Below are positions 17,676 to 25,504 of a DNA stretch of 64,000 nt, piece by piece. The DNA lies in the NCBI RefSeq assembly GCF_008017415.1, contig NZ_VRSV01000002.1, positions 1,240,001-1,304,000 on the forward strand, read 5' to 3'. The stretch comes from Microbacterium hatanonis (GTDB taxonomy: Bacteria; Actinomycetota; Actinomycetes; Actinomycetales; Microbacteriaceae). The translations under genes were made by a program, and so were the position numbers. The notes under the pieces were generated by a model, which did not search any database, had not been told where the DNA came from, and saw only the letters and a program-made list of their open reading frames with translations. Each line of letters opens with the position of its first letter. The stretch's first letter is position 1.

Positions 17676-18722
17676 TCAGCCGAACAGAGCGGTGATCTCG
17701 TCGTCGGTCATGCGGGTGTTGACCCACAGGCTGTCAGGCAGGTCGTCGCGCACGAAGTCGGCCAGGTTGTCGGCCGTGATGACCTCGGGGTCGAGGATGT
17801 CGTCCTTCGTGACGTCTTCGCCCGAGAGGGCGGCGAGGGCGTTCTCGAGCGACTGGGCCGAGATCCAGGTGGGCTTGGCGACGGCGATGCAGTCGAAGCC
17901 GGTCTCACCGGCGGCGACGAGCGACTGCCACTTCTTCAGCAGACCGTTGCTGTCTTCGCCGGTCATCGGCACCAGCGGCACGCCAGCGGCCTCGAACGCC
18001 TCGATCGCACCGAGGGTCATCGACCCGCCCTGCGACCACACGCCGTCGATGTCGGGGTTCGCGGCGAGCACGGCTTCGACCGCGGTCTTCGTGGTGGCCT
18101 GGTCCCAGCCGCCGTCGATCGTCGAGACGACCTCGATGCCGGGGTTCTCGTCGAAGACGGCCTGGGCTCCGGCGTAGCGCAGGTCGCTCGTCGGGATGCC
18201 GGCGATGCCGTTGATCGCGATGATGCGGCCCGAGCCGCCGAGCTTGTCGACCAGCCACTCGGCGCCGGTCGCGCCGAACGACTCGTCGTCGACGTTCACG
18301 TACGAGGTGTAGTCGTCGGTCTCGGCACCCGAGGCGTTGAGGATGACGTCGATGCCCGCGGCGGACGCCTGCTGCAGCACGGGCACGATGCCCTCGGGGG
18401 AGATGGGGGTGACGATGATCGCGTCGACGTTGCGGGCGATCATCGACTGGATGTTGGAGATCTGCTTCTGAGCGTCGTTGTCGGACTGCGTCATGATGAC
18501 GTCGGAGATCTGATCGGCGTCGCGCTCGGTGGCGGCAGTGAACTCCGCCTCGAGCTGGGCCGACCAGGTGTTGCCGACGAAGTACGAGTCGTAGCCGATG
18601 ACGTACGTGCCGTCGGCCGCGGGGGTCTCGCTCGCGCCGTCGGTGCAGGCGGAGAGGGTGAGTGCGGTCACAGCGGCGACCGCGGCGAGCGTCGTCGCGC
18701 GCTTCCAGGTGGAGGTGTTCAT
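17676..18722 (-). CDS. Ribose-type ABC transporter substrate-binding lipoprotein
   Basis: 348 residues. Signal peptide with lipobox TLSAC (Cys25), then a periplasmic-binding type I fold: VIMTQSDNDAQKQISNIQ, DAIIVTPISPEG and INGIAGIPTSDLR match sugar binders of the RbsB class. Unlike E. coli RbsB it is longer and acidic, as is common in actinobacteria. First gene of the nine-gene operon, with AAGGG before the ATG and the palindromic operator region just upstream. The ligand is unknown; the catabolic genes suggest a sugar, alditol or lactone. Confidence 0.92.
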   Translation of the reverse strand: MNTSTWKRATTLAAVAAVTALTLSACTDGASETPAADGTYVIGYDSYFVGNTWSAQLEAEFTAATERDADQISDVIMTQSDNDAQKQISNIQSMIARNVDAIIVTPISPEGIVPVLQQASAAGIDVILNASGAETDDYTSYVNVDDESFGATGAEWLVDKLGGSGRIIAINGIAGIPTSDLRYAGAQAVFDENPGIEVVSTIDGGWDQATTKTAVEAVLAANPDIDGVWSQGGSMTLGAIEAFEAAGVPLVPMTGEDSNGLLKKWQSLVAAGETGFDCIAVAKPTWISAQSLENALAALSGEDVTKDDILDPEVITADNLADFVRDDLPDSLWVNTRMTDDEITALFG

Positions 18723-18786
18723 GCTGCCCTTCGGGGTGGGGTGATTTCGGGTGGGTGCGAGGGTGGAGCGTGGGCCATACACTCGC

Positions 18787-18810
18787 ACTTGACCGGTCAA
18801 CCCGTCAAGT
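18787..18810. promoter_or_regulatory. Palindromic operator candidate between divergent operons
   Basis: ACTTGAC and GTCAAGT form a perfect 7-10-7 inverted repeat, and a 12-bp palindrome TTGACCGGTCAA (18789-18800) lies inside it. TTGAC words also look like -35 boxes in both directions. Placement between the minus-strand operon and the divergent 18849 gene makes it the likely GntR operator; this is inference. Confidence 0.6.
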
Positions 18811-18848
18811 ACGGAAACATAACGTTTACACGCCGAGGAGACAGAACG

Positions 18849-20042
18849 ATGCCGCCGCAGACCCGCTCCGCCAGCCTCTACACCTTTCCCAGCGACCTCG
18901 TCGACGACGGCGTGGCCCGCGTGATCGACGACGCCCGGTCGGGCGGATTCGACACGCTCGCCGTGGCCCTCGCCTACCACCAGGCCCGTGACGTCGTGCC
19001 CCACCCGAGAGGTCCGCGCCTGAGGTACCGGCGTGACGGCGTGTTCTTCGAGCCCGACGACGAGAAGTGGGCGAGCTCGCCGATGCGACCGTCCGTGCAG
19101 TCCGCGGAGGAGAGGGCGGCGGTCGCCGAGCTGCTGGCCGCCCCCGACCGGCCCGCCGTCGAGTCGTGGACGGTGTTCCTGCACAACACGGGTCTCGGCG
19201 AGCAGCATCCGTCTGCCGCCACCGAGAACTGCTTCGGCGACCGGATCCTGTCGAATCTCTGCCCCGCGACGCCCCTCGCCCGCGCCTATGCGCTGGCCCT
19301 CGCCGACGACGTCTCCTCCCGTGGTCTCGACGTCGTCGCCGAGGCGCTGAGCCAGCAGACCTTCGGCCACGGCCACCACCACGAACGCAGCTTCGCCCCC
19401 GTGAGCGCGGGCGACGAGACCTTGCTGAGCCTCTGCTTCTGCGGAGCGTGCGCCGACCGTGCGGGCGACGTCGACACCGAGGCGCTCGCCGCGCGCTGCC
19501 GGGAGCGAGTGGATGCGGCGTGGGCGGGTGCCGCGGCGCTCCCGGCCACACGAGACGCCCTCGTCGACGCCATCGGTGACGACCTGCTCGCGTATCTCGC
19601 CGCGCGGGAGCGGGCGGTGACCGAGCTCGCCGGCGAGGTCGCCGCGATCGTGCACTCCCGAGGGCAACGGCTCGTGTTCATGGACCTGACGGGGGCCGTA
19701 CTCGGCTACGACGACGGGCGCCCTCAGGGTGCGCTCGCCGCCGACCAGGCGTGGCGGCTCGCGATCGATCCGGCCGCGGTCGCCTCCGGGGTGGACGCCT
19801 ATGCCGTGCTCGGATACGCGCAGGACCCCGCACGACTGCACGACGACGTCGCGTCGGTGCGTGCGGCGATCGGGGAGGGCGAGCTGCGCGTGATCCTGCG
19901 CCCCGGCCACCCCGACACGACCTCGGCCTCGCACTGGCATGAGAAGGAGGCCGCCGCCATCGCCGCCGGGGCCGACCGCGTCGACGCGTACAACTACGGC
20001 ATGGCACCCGAGCACGTGCTGGCAAGGCTCGAGCGCGCCTGA
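18849..20042 (+). CDS. Conserved protein of unknown function, possible TIM barrel
   Basis: 397 residues, no signal peptide or membrane segment. The N-terminus (LYTFPSDLVDDGVARVIDD, then YHQARDVVPHPRGPRLRY and FFEPDDEKW) resembles a family of unannotated bacterial proteins that I recall with the pattern FP-DL-DEG ... YH..RD..PH, but I cannot name a function. A His-rich stretch GHGHHHERS near residue 175, a CFCGACAD cysteine group and RPGHPDTTS near the C-terminus could bind metal. Alternating strands and helices suggest a barrel. The SD GAGGAGA supports the start. Divergent placement across the palindrome links it to the unknown sugar pathway. Confidence 0.75.
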   Translation: MPPQTRSASLYTFPSDLVDDGVARVIDDARSGGFDTLAVALAYHQARDVVPHPRGPRLRYRRDGVFFEPDDEKWASSPMRPSVQSAEERAAVAELLAAPDRPAVESWTVFLHNTGLGEQHPSAATENCFGDRILSNLCPATPLARAYALALADDVSSRGLDVVAEALSQQTFGHGHHHERSFAPVSAGDETLLSLCFCGACADRAGDVDTEALAARCRERVDAAWAGAAALPATRDALVDAIGDDLLAYLAARERAVTELAGEVAAIVHSRGQRLVFMDLTGAVLGYDDGRPQGALAADQAWRLAIDPAAVASGVDAYAVLGYAQDPARLHDDVASVRAAIGEGELRVILRPGHPDTTSASHWHEKEAAAIAAGADRVDAYNYGMAPEHVLARLERA

Positions 20043-20062
20043 CGGGTCCGCTCGGCGGCGAC

Positions 20063-20130
20063 GGACGGCCTCATCCGTCCGGGACCGACGAACCCCGTCA
20101 GGCCGAGGGGCGGTGACCTCTCCGTCACCG
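20063..20130 (+). terminator. Two hairpins after the 18849 gene
   Basis: GGACGG/CCGTCC (20063-20080, 6-base loop) and the perfect 7-bp CGGTGAC/GTCACCG (20111-20130) follow the stop codon. The rest of the 281-bp gap to the first crcB gene holds no recognisable gene, and I did not find a fluoride riboswitch in it. Confidence 0.45.
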
Positions 20131-20323
20131 ACCTGGCGCGTACCGCGAACGGGGCGATCGGGGGATACTCGAACGCAGCGCCGATCGAACCGAACCCGAG
20201 CGGCACCGTCTCTGACACGTTCGACGCGATCGCCGCGGCAAAGGGGAACGGAATGGCCCGCATGAGCTCTCATCGCTCCGATGAGACCGAAGCGCACAGC
20301 GGCGGCCTCCGGTACGGACTGCG

Positions 20324-20869
20324 ATGAGCGATCCCCACGACCCGGCCACCCGCAGGAGAGCGGACCCGGGCAGCATGCTGCCCCTCGACAGCGACACCGA
20401 GGTGTCGGATACCCGGCAGTCGGGGCCGGCCCGGCCCATCCACCTCCGCTGGCGGTACATCGGCCTGGTGTTCGCCGGTGGAACCGCGGGAACCGCCGCG
20501 CGCGAGGCCCTCAGCCTCGTGATCCCGTCGATCAACGGCATCCCGGTCGCGATCCTGCTCATCAACGTCGTCGGCGCCCTGTTCCTCGGTGTGCTGCTGG
20601 AGGCACTCGCCCGGCGCGGGGCAGACGAGGGGCGCAGACGGATCCTGCGGCTGCTGCTGGGCACAGGATTCGCCGGCGGGTTCACCACCTACAGCGCACT
20701 GGCGTCCGACACCGTCTTCCTCCTGATCGACGGTGATACCTGGGTGGGGCTCGGTTATGCCATCACGACCATCGCCGTCGGGGCGCTCGCCACATTGGCG
20801 GGGATCTCGTTGGCCGCCGCGCATCACCGCCGCCGGCACCCGGACGCCGCAGGGGAGGGCGCGTCGTGA
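20324..20869 (+). CDS. crcB: Fluoride channel subunit CrcB/Fluc (first)
   Basis: 181 residues. After a hydrophilic extension of about 45 residues come four membrane segments with GGTAGTAAREA, NVVGALFLG and GFAGGFTTYS, the conserved Asn and Phe/Ser/Thr motifs of Fluc fluoride exporters. Gram-positive bacteria often carry two crcB genes whose products form a heterodimer; the next gene, overlapping by four bases, is the partner. Function is export of toxic fluoride across the cytoplasmic membrane. The long N-terminus is unusual, and a later start at about 20375 is possible. Confidence 0.92.
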   Translation: MSDPHDPATRRRADPGSMLPLDSDTEVSDTRQSGPARPIHLRWRYIGLVFAGGTAGTAAREALSLVIPSINGIPVAILLINVVGALFLGVLLEALARRGADEGRRRILRLLLGTGFAGGFTTYSALASDTVFLLIDGDTWVGLGYAITTIAVGALATLAGISLAAAHHRRRHPDAAGEGAS

Positions 20870-21243
20870 CTCCGGTGCTCTTCCTGGCGTTGTCGGTCGC
20901 GGGCGGAGTCGGTGCGGCGCTGCGCCTCGTCGTCGATGGCACCGTCAAGGCCCATACCCGAACCTCGTTTCCCATCGGCACGATGATCATCAACATCACC
21001 GGGGCATTGCTCCTCGGCTTCGTCACCGAGATCGCCTTCCGCGGCATCCTGCCCGATGCGGCGCGCCTCATCGTCGGAACGGGGCTGCTCGGCGGGTACA
21101 CGACGTTCAGCACCGCCAGCTTCGAGAGCGTGCGCCTCATCCAACAGCGGCGGTACGGTGCGGCAGTGCTGAACACCGTCGGGATGGTCACCCTCGCCGT
21201 CATCGCCGCTCTCGCCGGTGCCGGGCTCGGGGGCCTGCTCTGA
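20866..21243 (+). CDS. crcB: Fluoride channel subunit CrcB/Fluc (second)
   Basis: 125 residues, GTG start overlapping the first crcB stop (GTGA). Four membrane segments with GGVGAALRL, NITGALLLGF and GLLGGYTTFST carry the Fluc signature residues (Asn and the FST/YTT track that lines the pore). It is the normal family length and should form the dual-topology channel with the upstream subunit. No riboswitch was recognised upstream of the pair. Confidence 0.93.
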   Translation: MTPVLFLALSVAGGVGAALRLVVDGTVKAHTRTSFPIGTMIINITGALLLGFVTEIAFRGILPDAARLIVGTGLLGGYTTFSTASFESVRLIQQRRYGAAVLNTVGMVTLAVIAALAGAGLGGLL

Positions 21244-21293
21244 ACCGGGTTCCGCCGGCCGCGCCCCGTCCACGGCGGTCCGCGTGCATTCGC

Positions 21294-21299
21294 TAGGGT
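21294..21299 (+). promoter_or_regulatory. Putative -10 box for the 21328 lipoprotein gene
   Basis: TAGGGT matches TANNNT and leaves a leader of about 20 bases containing CAGGAG before the ATG. Confidence 0.45.
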
Positions 21300-21327
21300 G
21301 AGATCGCCAACCTCACAGGAGTCTCAC

Positions 21328-21834
21328 ATGCGCGTGCTCGCCCGTTCCACGTTCGCTGCCATCGCCCTCGCGTCGGTCGTCGCCCTCGGCGGATGCTCCG
21401 CCATCCAAGGGCTCATCGGCGGCGGCGAGACCGTCGCCCGCGACTCCGACACGCAGGAGGTCACCGAGGGCGGAACTGCCGACGTCTTCACCCTCAAGGT
21501 CGGCGACTGCCTGCAGGAGGCGACCTCCGAAGAGGTCTCGCAGGTCGAAGCGGTGCCCTGCAGCGACCCGCACGACGACGAGATCTACTACGAATTCACC
21601 ATGGCCGACGGCGAGTTCCCCGGCGAAGACGCCATCTACACCGCGGCCGACGAGCAGTGCCTGCCGCAGTTCGACACCTTCGTCGGACTCGCCTACGACC
21701 AGTCGGTGCTCGACTGGTACCCCTACGTGCCGACCGAGGGCAGCTGGACCGAGGGCGGCGACCGCGTGGTGCAGTGCGTGATCTACGAACCCAACGTGCG
21801 CACCACCGGAAGCCTCGCCGGAGTCGCTCGCTGA
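21328..21834 (+). CDS. Lipoprotein with septum-formation-like domain
   Basis: 168 residues. The signal peptide ends in ALGGC (Cys24). The mature region begins with a Gly/Asp linker and then a compact domain, VGDCLQEATSEEV ... VPCSDPHDDEIYYEF ... EQCLPQFDTFVG, with four cysteines, matching the Septum_form-type domain found in many actinobacterial lipoproteins. Its exact job is unknown; it probably acts on the outer face of the membrane. CAGGAG lies a few bases before the ATG. Single gene with its own promoter. Confidence 0.8.
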   Translation: MRVLARSTFAAIALASVVALGGCSAIQGLIGGGETVARDSDTQEVTEGGTADVFTLKVGDCLQEATSEEVSQVEAVPCSDPHDDEIYYEFTMADGEFPGEDAIYTAADEQCLPQFDTFVGLAYDQSVLDWYPYVPTEGSWTEGGDRVVQCVIYEPNVRTTGSLAGVAR

Positions 21835-21850
21835 TAGCGGCCCCCGGGGA

Positions 21851-24229
21851 ATGGCGCAGCATGAGCGGATGACTCCGCCCCCGCGCCCCGTCTCGGCTCT
21901 CGTCTCGCGGCCGCGGCTGCTCGACGTGCTGTCGTCGGAGTCGCCGGTGGTCGTCGTGATCGGTTCGCGCGGAGCGGGCAAGACCGTGCTGCTGTCGGAG
22001 TGGTTCTCGACCCGGACGAACGCGGCATGGCTCGGCGGCGGCGGTCTTCCCGACGCGCTGCCGACGCAGCAGACGCTCGTGCTCGACGGGGCCGACGGCC
22101 TCGACCCGGCGGACTGGCGACGGCTCGACCGCTGGCTCGCGGAGACTCCGGGGGCGCGGCTGCGCGTCAGTGCACGCGCCCCGTTCGCCGCGATGAGCCA
22201 GTGGGACGCCGCGATCGTGCACGACCTCGCGTTCACGCGCGCCGAACTCGCCGACTACCTCGGCCGGCGCGGATCGGCGGCCGACCCGCGCACGGTGCTC
22301 ATGGCGACCGCCGGGCTCCCCGACGCGGTGCGCCTGGTCACGCAGACCGGGGCGACCGCGGCGCGCGACATGGAGGCACTGCTCGCTCGGGTCTGGGCGG
22401 ACGCCGCTCTCCCCGCCGACGAGGCGCGCCTCGCGATCCCCGCGACGCTGACGCCCGACCTCGCGGTCGAGCTCGGCGGCACGGTCGACGTCTTCGAGCG
22501 CGCGATACGGCGCGGCGACGGCGCATGGGTCGACGGTCCCTCGGGCCTCGCGTTCGCCCTCATCGCCCCGGTGCGCGCGGCGACGCTCGCCCGTCACCCG
22601 GTCGACGAGGGCGACCGCCACGCCGTGCGGGAGCGGGCGGCCGAGGCACTGCTCGCGCAGGGGGCGTTCGTGCCGGCGATCGTCGAGGCCGTCGCCGTCG
22701 AGCGGTTCGATCTCGTCGACGCCGCTCTCAAGAACGGCGGACTCGCGCTGCTGTCGGCGCACGGTCCGACCCTGGCCGCCCTGCTGCAGGGCATCCCGAC
22801 GGCTCGGTTGCGCCAGCATCCGGTGATCGCGCTCGCACTCGGCGTCATGTACAACGCCCGACGGCAGCACCGGGTGCGCGCCGTGGAGATGTTCGCCATC
22901 GCCCTGGTCGGCATGCAGGCCGCGCCGCGCTCGTCGTCGGACCGCGCGCTGCTGCGCGCGCTCGAGAGCATCGCCCGGCGCCTCACCGGTATCGGAGACG
23001 GGGGAGTGCGCGCCGCCCGCAGCGCCTCGGGCCAGCTGAGCGAGCTGCCGACGGCCGAGGCGGGGCAGCTCGAGGCGCTGCGCGGCGACCTGCGCGTGCA
23101 CCTCGGTGTGAGCCTGCTCTACGGCGGTCACCCCGAAGAGGCCCGTGCAGAGTTCGAGCGCGCCGTCACCGGAGCCGTGCGTCCGAGCGTGGAGCTCATG
23201 GCGATCGGCGGAGTCGCGCTCACGCACGCGCTCGCGGGAGACGTCCCCGACGCGCGTCGCTGGATCGCCACCGCCGAGGAGCGCACCTGGGCGCAGGGCA
23301 TCGTCGACGAGTACCCCGGCAGCATGCTGCGCATCGCGCAGGCACGTGTGGCTCTCGAGGACGGCGACCCCGCCGCATCCATCGCCTTCCTCGACCGGGT
23401 GTGGCCCATCATCGACACGATCGAGCACTGGCCCCTGCTCGGGGCGGTGCGGGCGCTCGCCGACCATGCATCGGGCCGGCCCGAGGAAGGCTTGGCGCGA
23501 CTGCGCAGCCTGCGGTCTCAGCGGGGCGCGAAGATGCGTTCGTCACGACCGGCGGCGCGGGCGCTTGACGCCACCGAGGCGGCGCTCGCCCTCGCCGCCG
23601 GCGATCTCGTCTCGGCGCGCCGGCTGAACGTGCATCGTTCCGACGGCGCCGACGTGCGTCTCGCCGTCGCGCGCGTCGCCCTGCACGACGGCGACCACGA
23701 ACGGGCGCTGCGGCTCGTGGCCGACACCCGGCCGACCACGCCCGACCAGCGCATGGCCTACCTCGCGACGAGCGCCGTCGTGCTGCGACGGCTCGACCGG
23801 CGCGACGAGTGCGACGCTCTCGTGCGGCAGGTGGCTGCGATGCAGCGCGCACTCGGACTGCACACGCCGCTTCTTCTCGTCGCCGACCGCGACCGCGATC
23901 TCTTCGACCACCCCTACGCGGAGGCGGGTGCGGCATCCGCCCCATCCGCGGCCCCGCCCCGACTCACCCCGCGTGAGGCGATCGTGCTCTCGGAGCTGGC
24001 ACGCACGGCCAACGTCGACGAGGTCGCCGCGCGCCTGCACGTCTCACCGAACACGGTGAAATCGCAGCGGCGCACGCTCTACCGCAAGCTCGGAGTGACC
24101 CGCCGCGAAGACGCCCTCGCGGTCGCGGTCGCTCACCGACTGCTCGACGGCACCGACGATCGCACGCGCGAGATCACGCCCGCCGAGGCGAACACCAGTA
24201 CCGAGGCCAGCACGAACAGCACCTCGTAG
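21851..24229 (+). CDS. Large LuxR-type regulator with STAND ATPase domain
   Basis: 792 residues. An N-terminal P-loop (GSRGAGKT, residues 38-45) and following ATPase region, a long helical middle (about residues 300-680) resembling TPR-like repeats of MalT-type STAND proteins, and a C-terminal LuxR helix-turn-helix (LTPREAIVLSELA ... VSPNTVKSQRRTLYRKLGV). Such proteins bind ATP and an inducer and activate specific operons; the target here is unknown. The ATG at 21851 lacks a clear SD and the ATG at 21869 is possible. Its last 97 bases overlap the 3' end of the convergent MFS gene. Confidence 0.85.
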   Translation: MAQHERMTPPPRPVSALVSRPRLLDVLSSESPVVVVIGSRGAGKTVLLSEWFSTRTNAAWLGGGGLPDALPTQQTLVLDGADGLDPADWRRLDRWLAETPGARLRVSARAPFAAMSQWDAAIVHDLAFTRAELADYLGRRGSAADPRTVLMATAGLPDAVRLVTQTGATAARDMEALLARVWADAALPADEARLAIPATLTPDLAVELGGTVDVFERAIRRGDGAWVDGPSGLAFALIAPVRAATLARHPVDEGDRHAVRERAAEALLAQGAFVPAIVEAVAVERFDLVDAALKNGGLALLSAHGPTLAALLQGIPTARLRQHPVIALALGVMYNARRQHRVRAVEMFAIALVGMQAAPRSSSDRALLRALESIARRLTGIGDGGVRAARSASGQLSELPTAEAGQLEALRGDLRVHLGVSLLYGGHPEEARAEFERAVTGAVRPSVELMAIGGVALTHALAGDVPDARRWIATAEERTWAQGIVDEYPGSMLRIAQARVALEDGDPAASIAFLDRVWPIIDTIEHWPLLGAVRALADHASGRPEEGLARLRSLRSQRGAKMRSSRPAARALDATEAALALAAGDLVSARRLNVHRSDGADVRLAVARVALHDGDHERALRLVADTRPTTPDQRMAYLATSAVVLRRLDRRDECDALVRQVAAMQRALGLHTPLLLVADRDRDLFDHPYAEAGAASAPSAAPPRLTPREAIVLSELARTANVDEVAARLHVSPNTVKSQRRTLYRKLGVTRREDALAVAVAHRLLDGTDDRTREITPAEANTSTEASTNSTS

Positions 24230-25335
24230 TCGTTCGCGGTCGACACGAGCACCAGACCCGCGATCGTGGGCGCGAGGGTCTGCGGCAACGTCGTGGCGAG
24301 CCCCAGCACCCCGAGATCGCGCCCGCTGTCGGCGCGCGACGGCAGCAGATCGATCATGAGGGCGAGGTCGGCGGTCAGGTACACGCCCCGCGCGACGCCG
24401 GCGATCGCCGCGTAGACGGTGAGGCCCGTGAGGTCGGACCAGACGGCCGGGATGATGAGCGCCGCGCCGATGACGCCCGACGCGGCGATGATCCAGCGCA
24501 CCCGGTGGCCCTTGACGACCACACCGCCGAGGGCCGCGCCGACCACGAGGCACACGATGTGGAGCCCGATGACGCGGCTCGAGATGCCCCCGGCCTCGTC
24601 GACCGGGGCCGACGTGAACGCCATCACGACGTAGAGCAGGTACCCGAGCACGAGCTGGTGCCCGAGCACGAGCACGAACCGGGCGGCGAACACGAGCCGA
24701 AGGTCGCGGCTGGCCCAGGCGCGTCGCCAGGGGAGCGAGACGGATGCTGCGGGACCGCGCGGGCGGTCGCGCTCGAGGAGGGCGAAGCCCACCATCGCGA
24801 AGACCAGTACGACGGCGAGTCCGGAATAGGCGGCCCCGACGGCGGAGACGGTCGCGCCCGCCACGACCGTGCCGCCCGCGACCCCGATCGCGATCCCCGC
24901 CCCGTAGAACGCGGAGGCCCGGGGGAGCGACGCCGGCCGCACCCGATCGGCCATCACCGCATCGAGAGGACCCTCGATGAGATTGAGGAGGGGCTGGACG
25001 ACGATCCAGCCGATCGCGATCGCGACGACCGAGGTGGCCTGGCCGAGCGCGACCAGGGCGATGGCCGCTCCGATCGCCCCGCCGACGATGTAGGGCGTGC
25101 GGCGCCCGAACCGCGAGCGCGTGCGATCGGACAGCATCCCGAACACCGGGCGCAGCACCACGGTGACCGCCGAGGAGGCCGTCATCGTCACGGCGAGAGC
25201 GGCTTCCTTCCCCGCGGGGTCGGCGGTCGCGATCTGCGCCGGCACGAGGATGCCGGCGACCGCGCCGTACATCGCGTTGAGCGCGAGGCTCGCTCCGAGG
25301 AGCGACCAGAACAAGCGGCGAGGCACTCGCGGCAT
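24133..25335 (-). CDS. MFS transporter
   Basis: 400 residues with about twelve membrane segments. The A-loop motif between segments 2 and 3 reads GMLSDRTRSRFGRR, as in the MFS and in sugar:cation (GPH-like) carriers; a drug or metabolite exporter is most likely. ATG at 25335 is preferred: GGAGG lies about ten bases upstream and the hydrophobic core starts soon after, whereas in-frame codons further upstream cross a repeat element. The 3' end overlaps the convergent LuxR gene by 97 bp. Neighbouring genes do not define its substrate. Confidence 0.88.
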   Translation of the reverse strand: MPRVPRRLFWSLLGASLALNAMYGAVAGILVPAQIATADPAGKEAALAVTMTASSAVTVVLRPVFGMLSDRTRSRFGRRTPYIVGGAIGAAIALVALGQATSVVAIAIGWIVVQPLLNLIEGPLDAVMADRVRPASLPRASAFYGAGIAIGVAGGTVVAGATVSAVGAAYSGLAVVLVFAMVGFALLERDRPRGPAASVSLPWRRAWASRDLRLVFAARFVLVLGHQLVLGYLLYVVMAFTSAPVDEAGGISSRVIGLHIVCLVVGAALGGVVVKGHRVRWIIAASGVIGAALIIPAVWSDLTGLTVYAAIAGVARGVYLTADLALMIDLLPSRADSGRDLGVLGLATTLPQTLAPTIAGLVLVSTANDYEVLFVLASVLVFASAGVISRVRSSVPSSSR

Positions 25336-25392
25336 CCTGCCAGACCTCCGGCGGGTCGGTGAAACCCGGGATGAAACCGGGGGTGAAAAGCA

Positions 25393-25420
25393 CCGTTGTC
25401 CTCCGAATGGGGGACAACGG
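25393..25420. repeat. Hairpin repeat with GGGTGAAA iterons, copy 1
   Basis: Perfect 9-bp arms CCGTTGTCC/GGACAACGG. Its minus-strand core TGTCCCCCATTCGGAGGACA differs by one base from the core at 60462-60481. On its left lie spaced (G)GTGAAA/ATGAAA words (25360-25390), also present next to the second copy. It lies between the divergent MFS and VWA genes, so it may be an operator. Confidence 0.6.
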
Positions 25421-25504
25421 AACTCCAGACTCATGCGCGGCAGGAACACGCCTGCCACGTCGGCCCCTCTCCGTCAGGTGCCCCCTTCAAGGAGTCCGAA
25501 AATC

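Noticed and set aside
17676..20297. Minus-strand frame extending the binding protein upstream across the 18849 gene
   Set aside because: The lipoprotein signal starts at 18722 with an SD; the upstream extension overlaps a real plus-strand gene and reads as low-complexity Arg/Gly sequence.
20043..20323. Possible fluoride riboswitch before crcB
   Set aside because: I looked for the conserved crcB-motif segments and did not find them; only simple hairpins are present.
24133..25458. Longer MFS start at 25458
   Set aside because: The extra 41 codons cross the hairpin/iteron element and have no membrane or signal character; the ATG at 25335 has GGAGG upstream.
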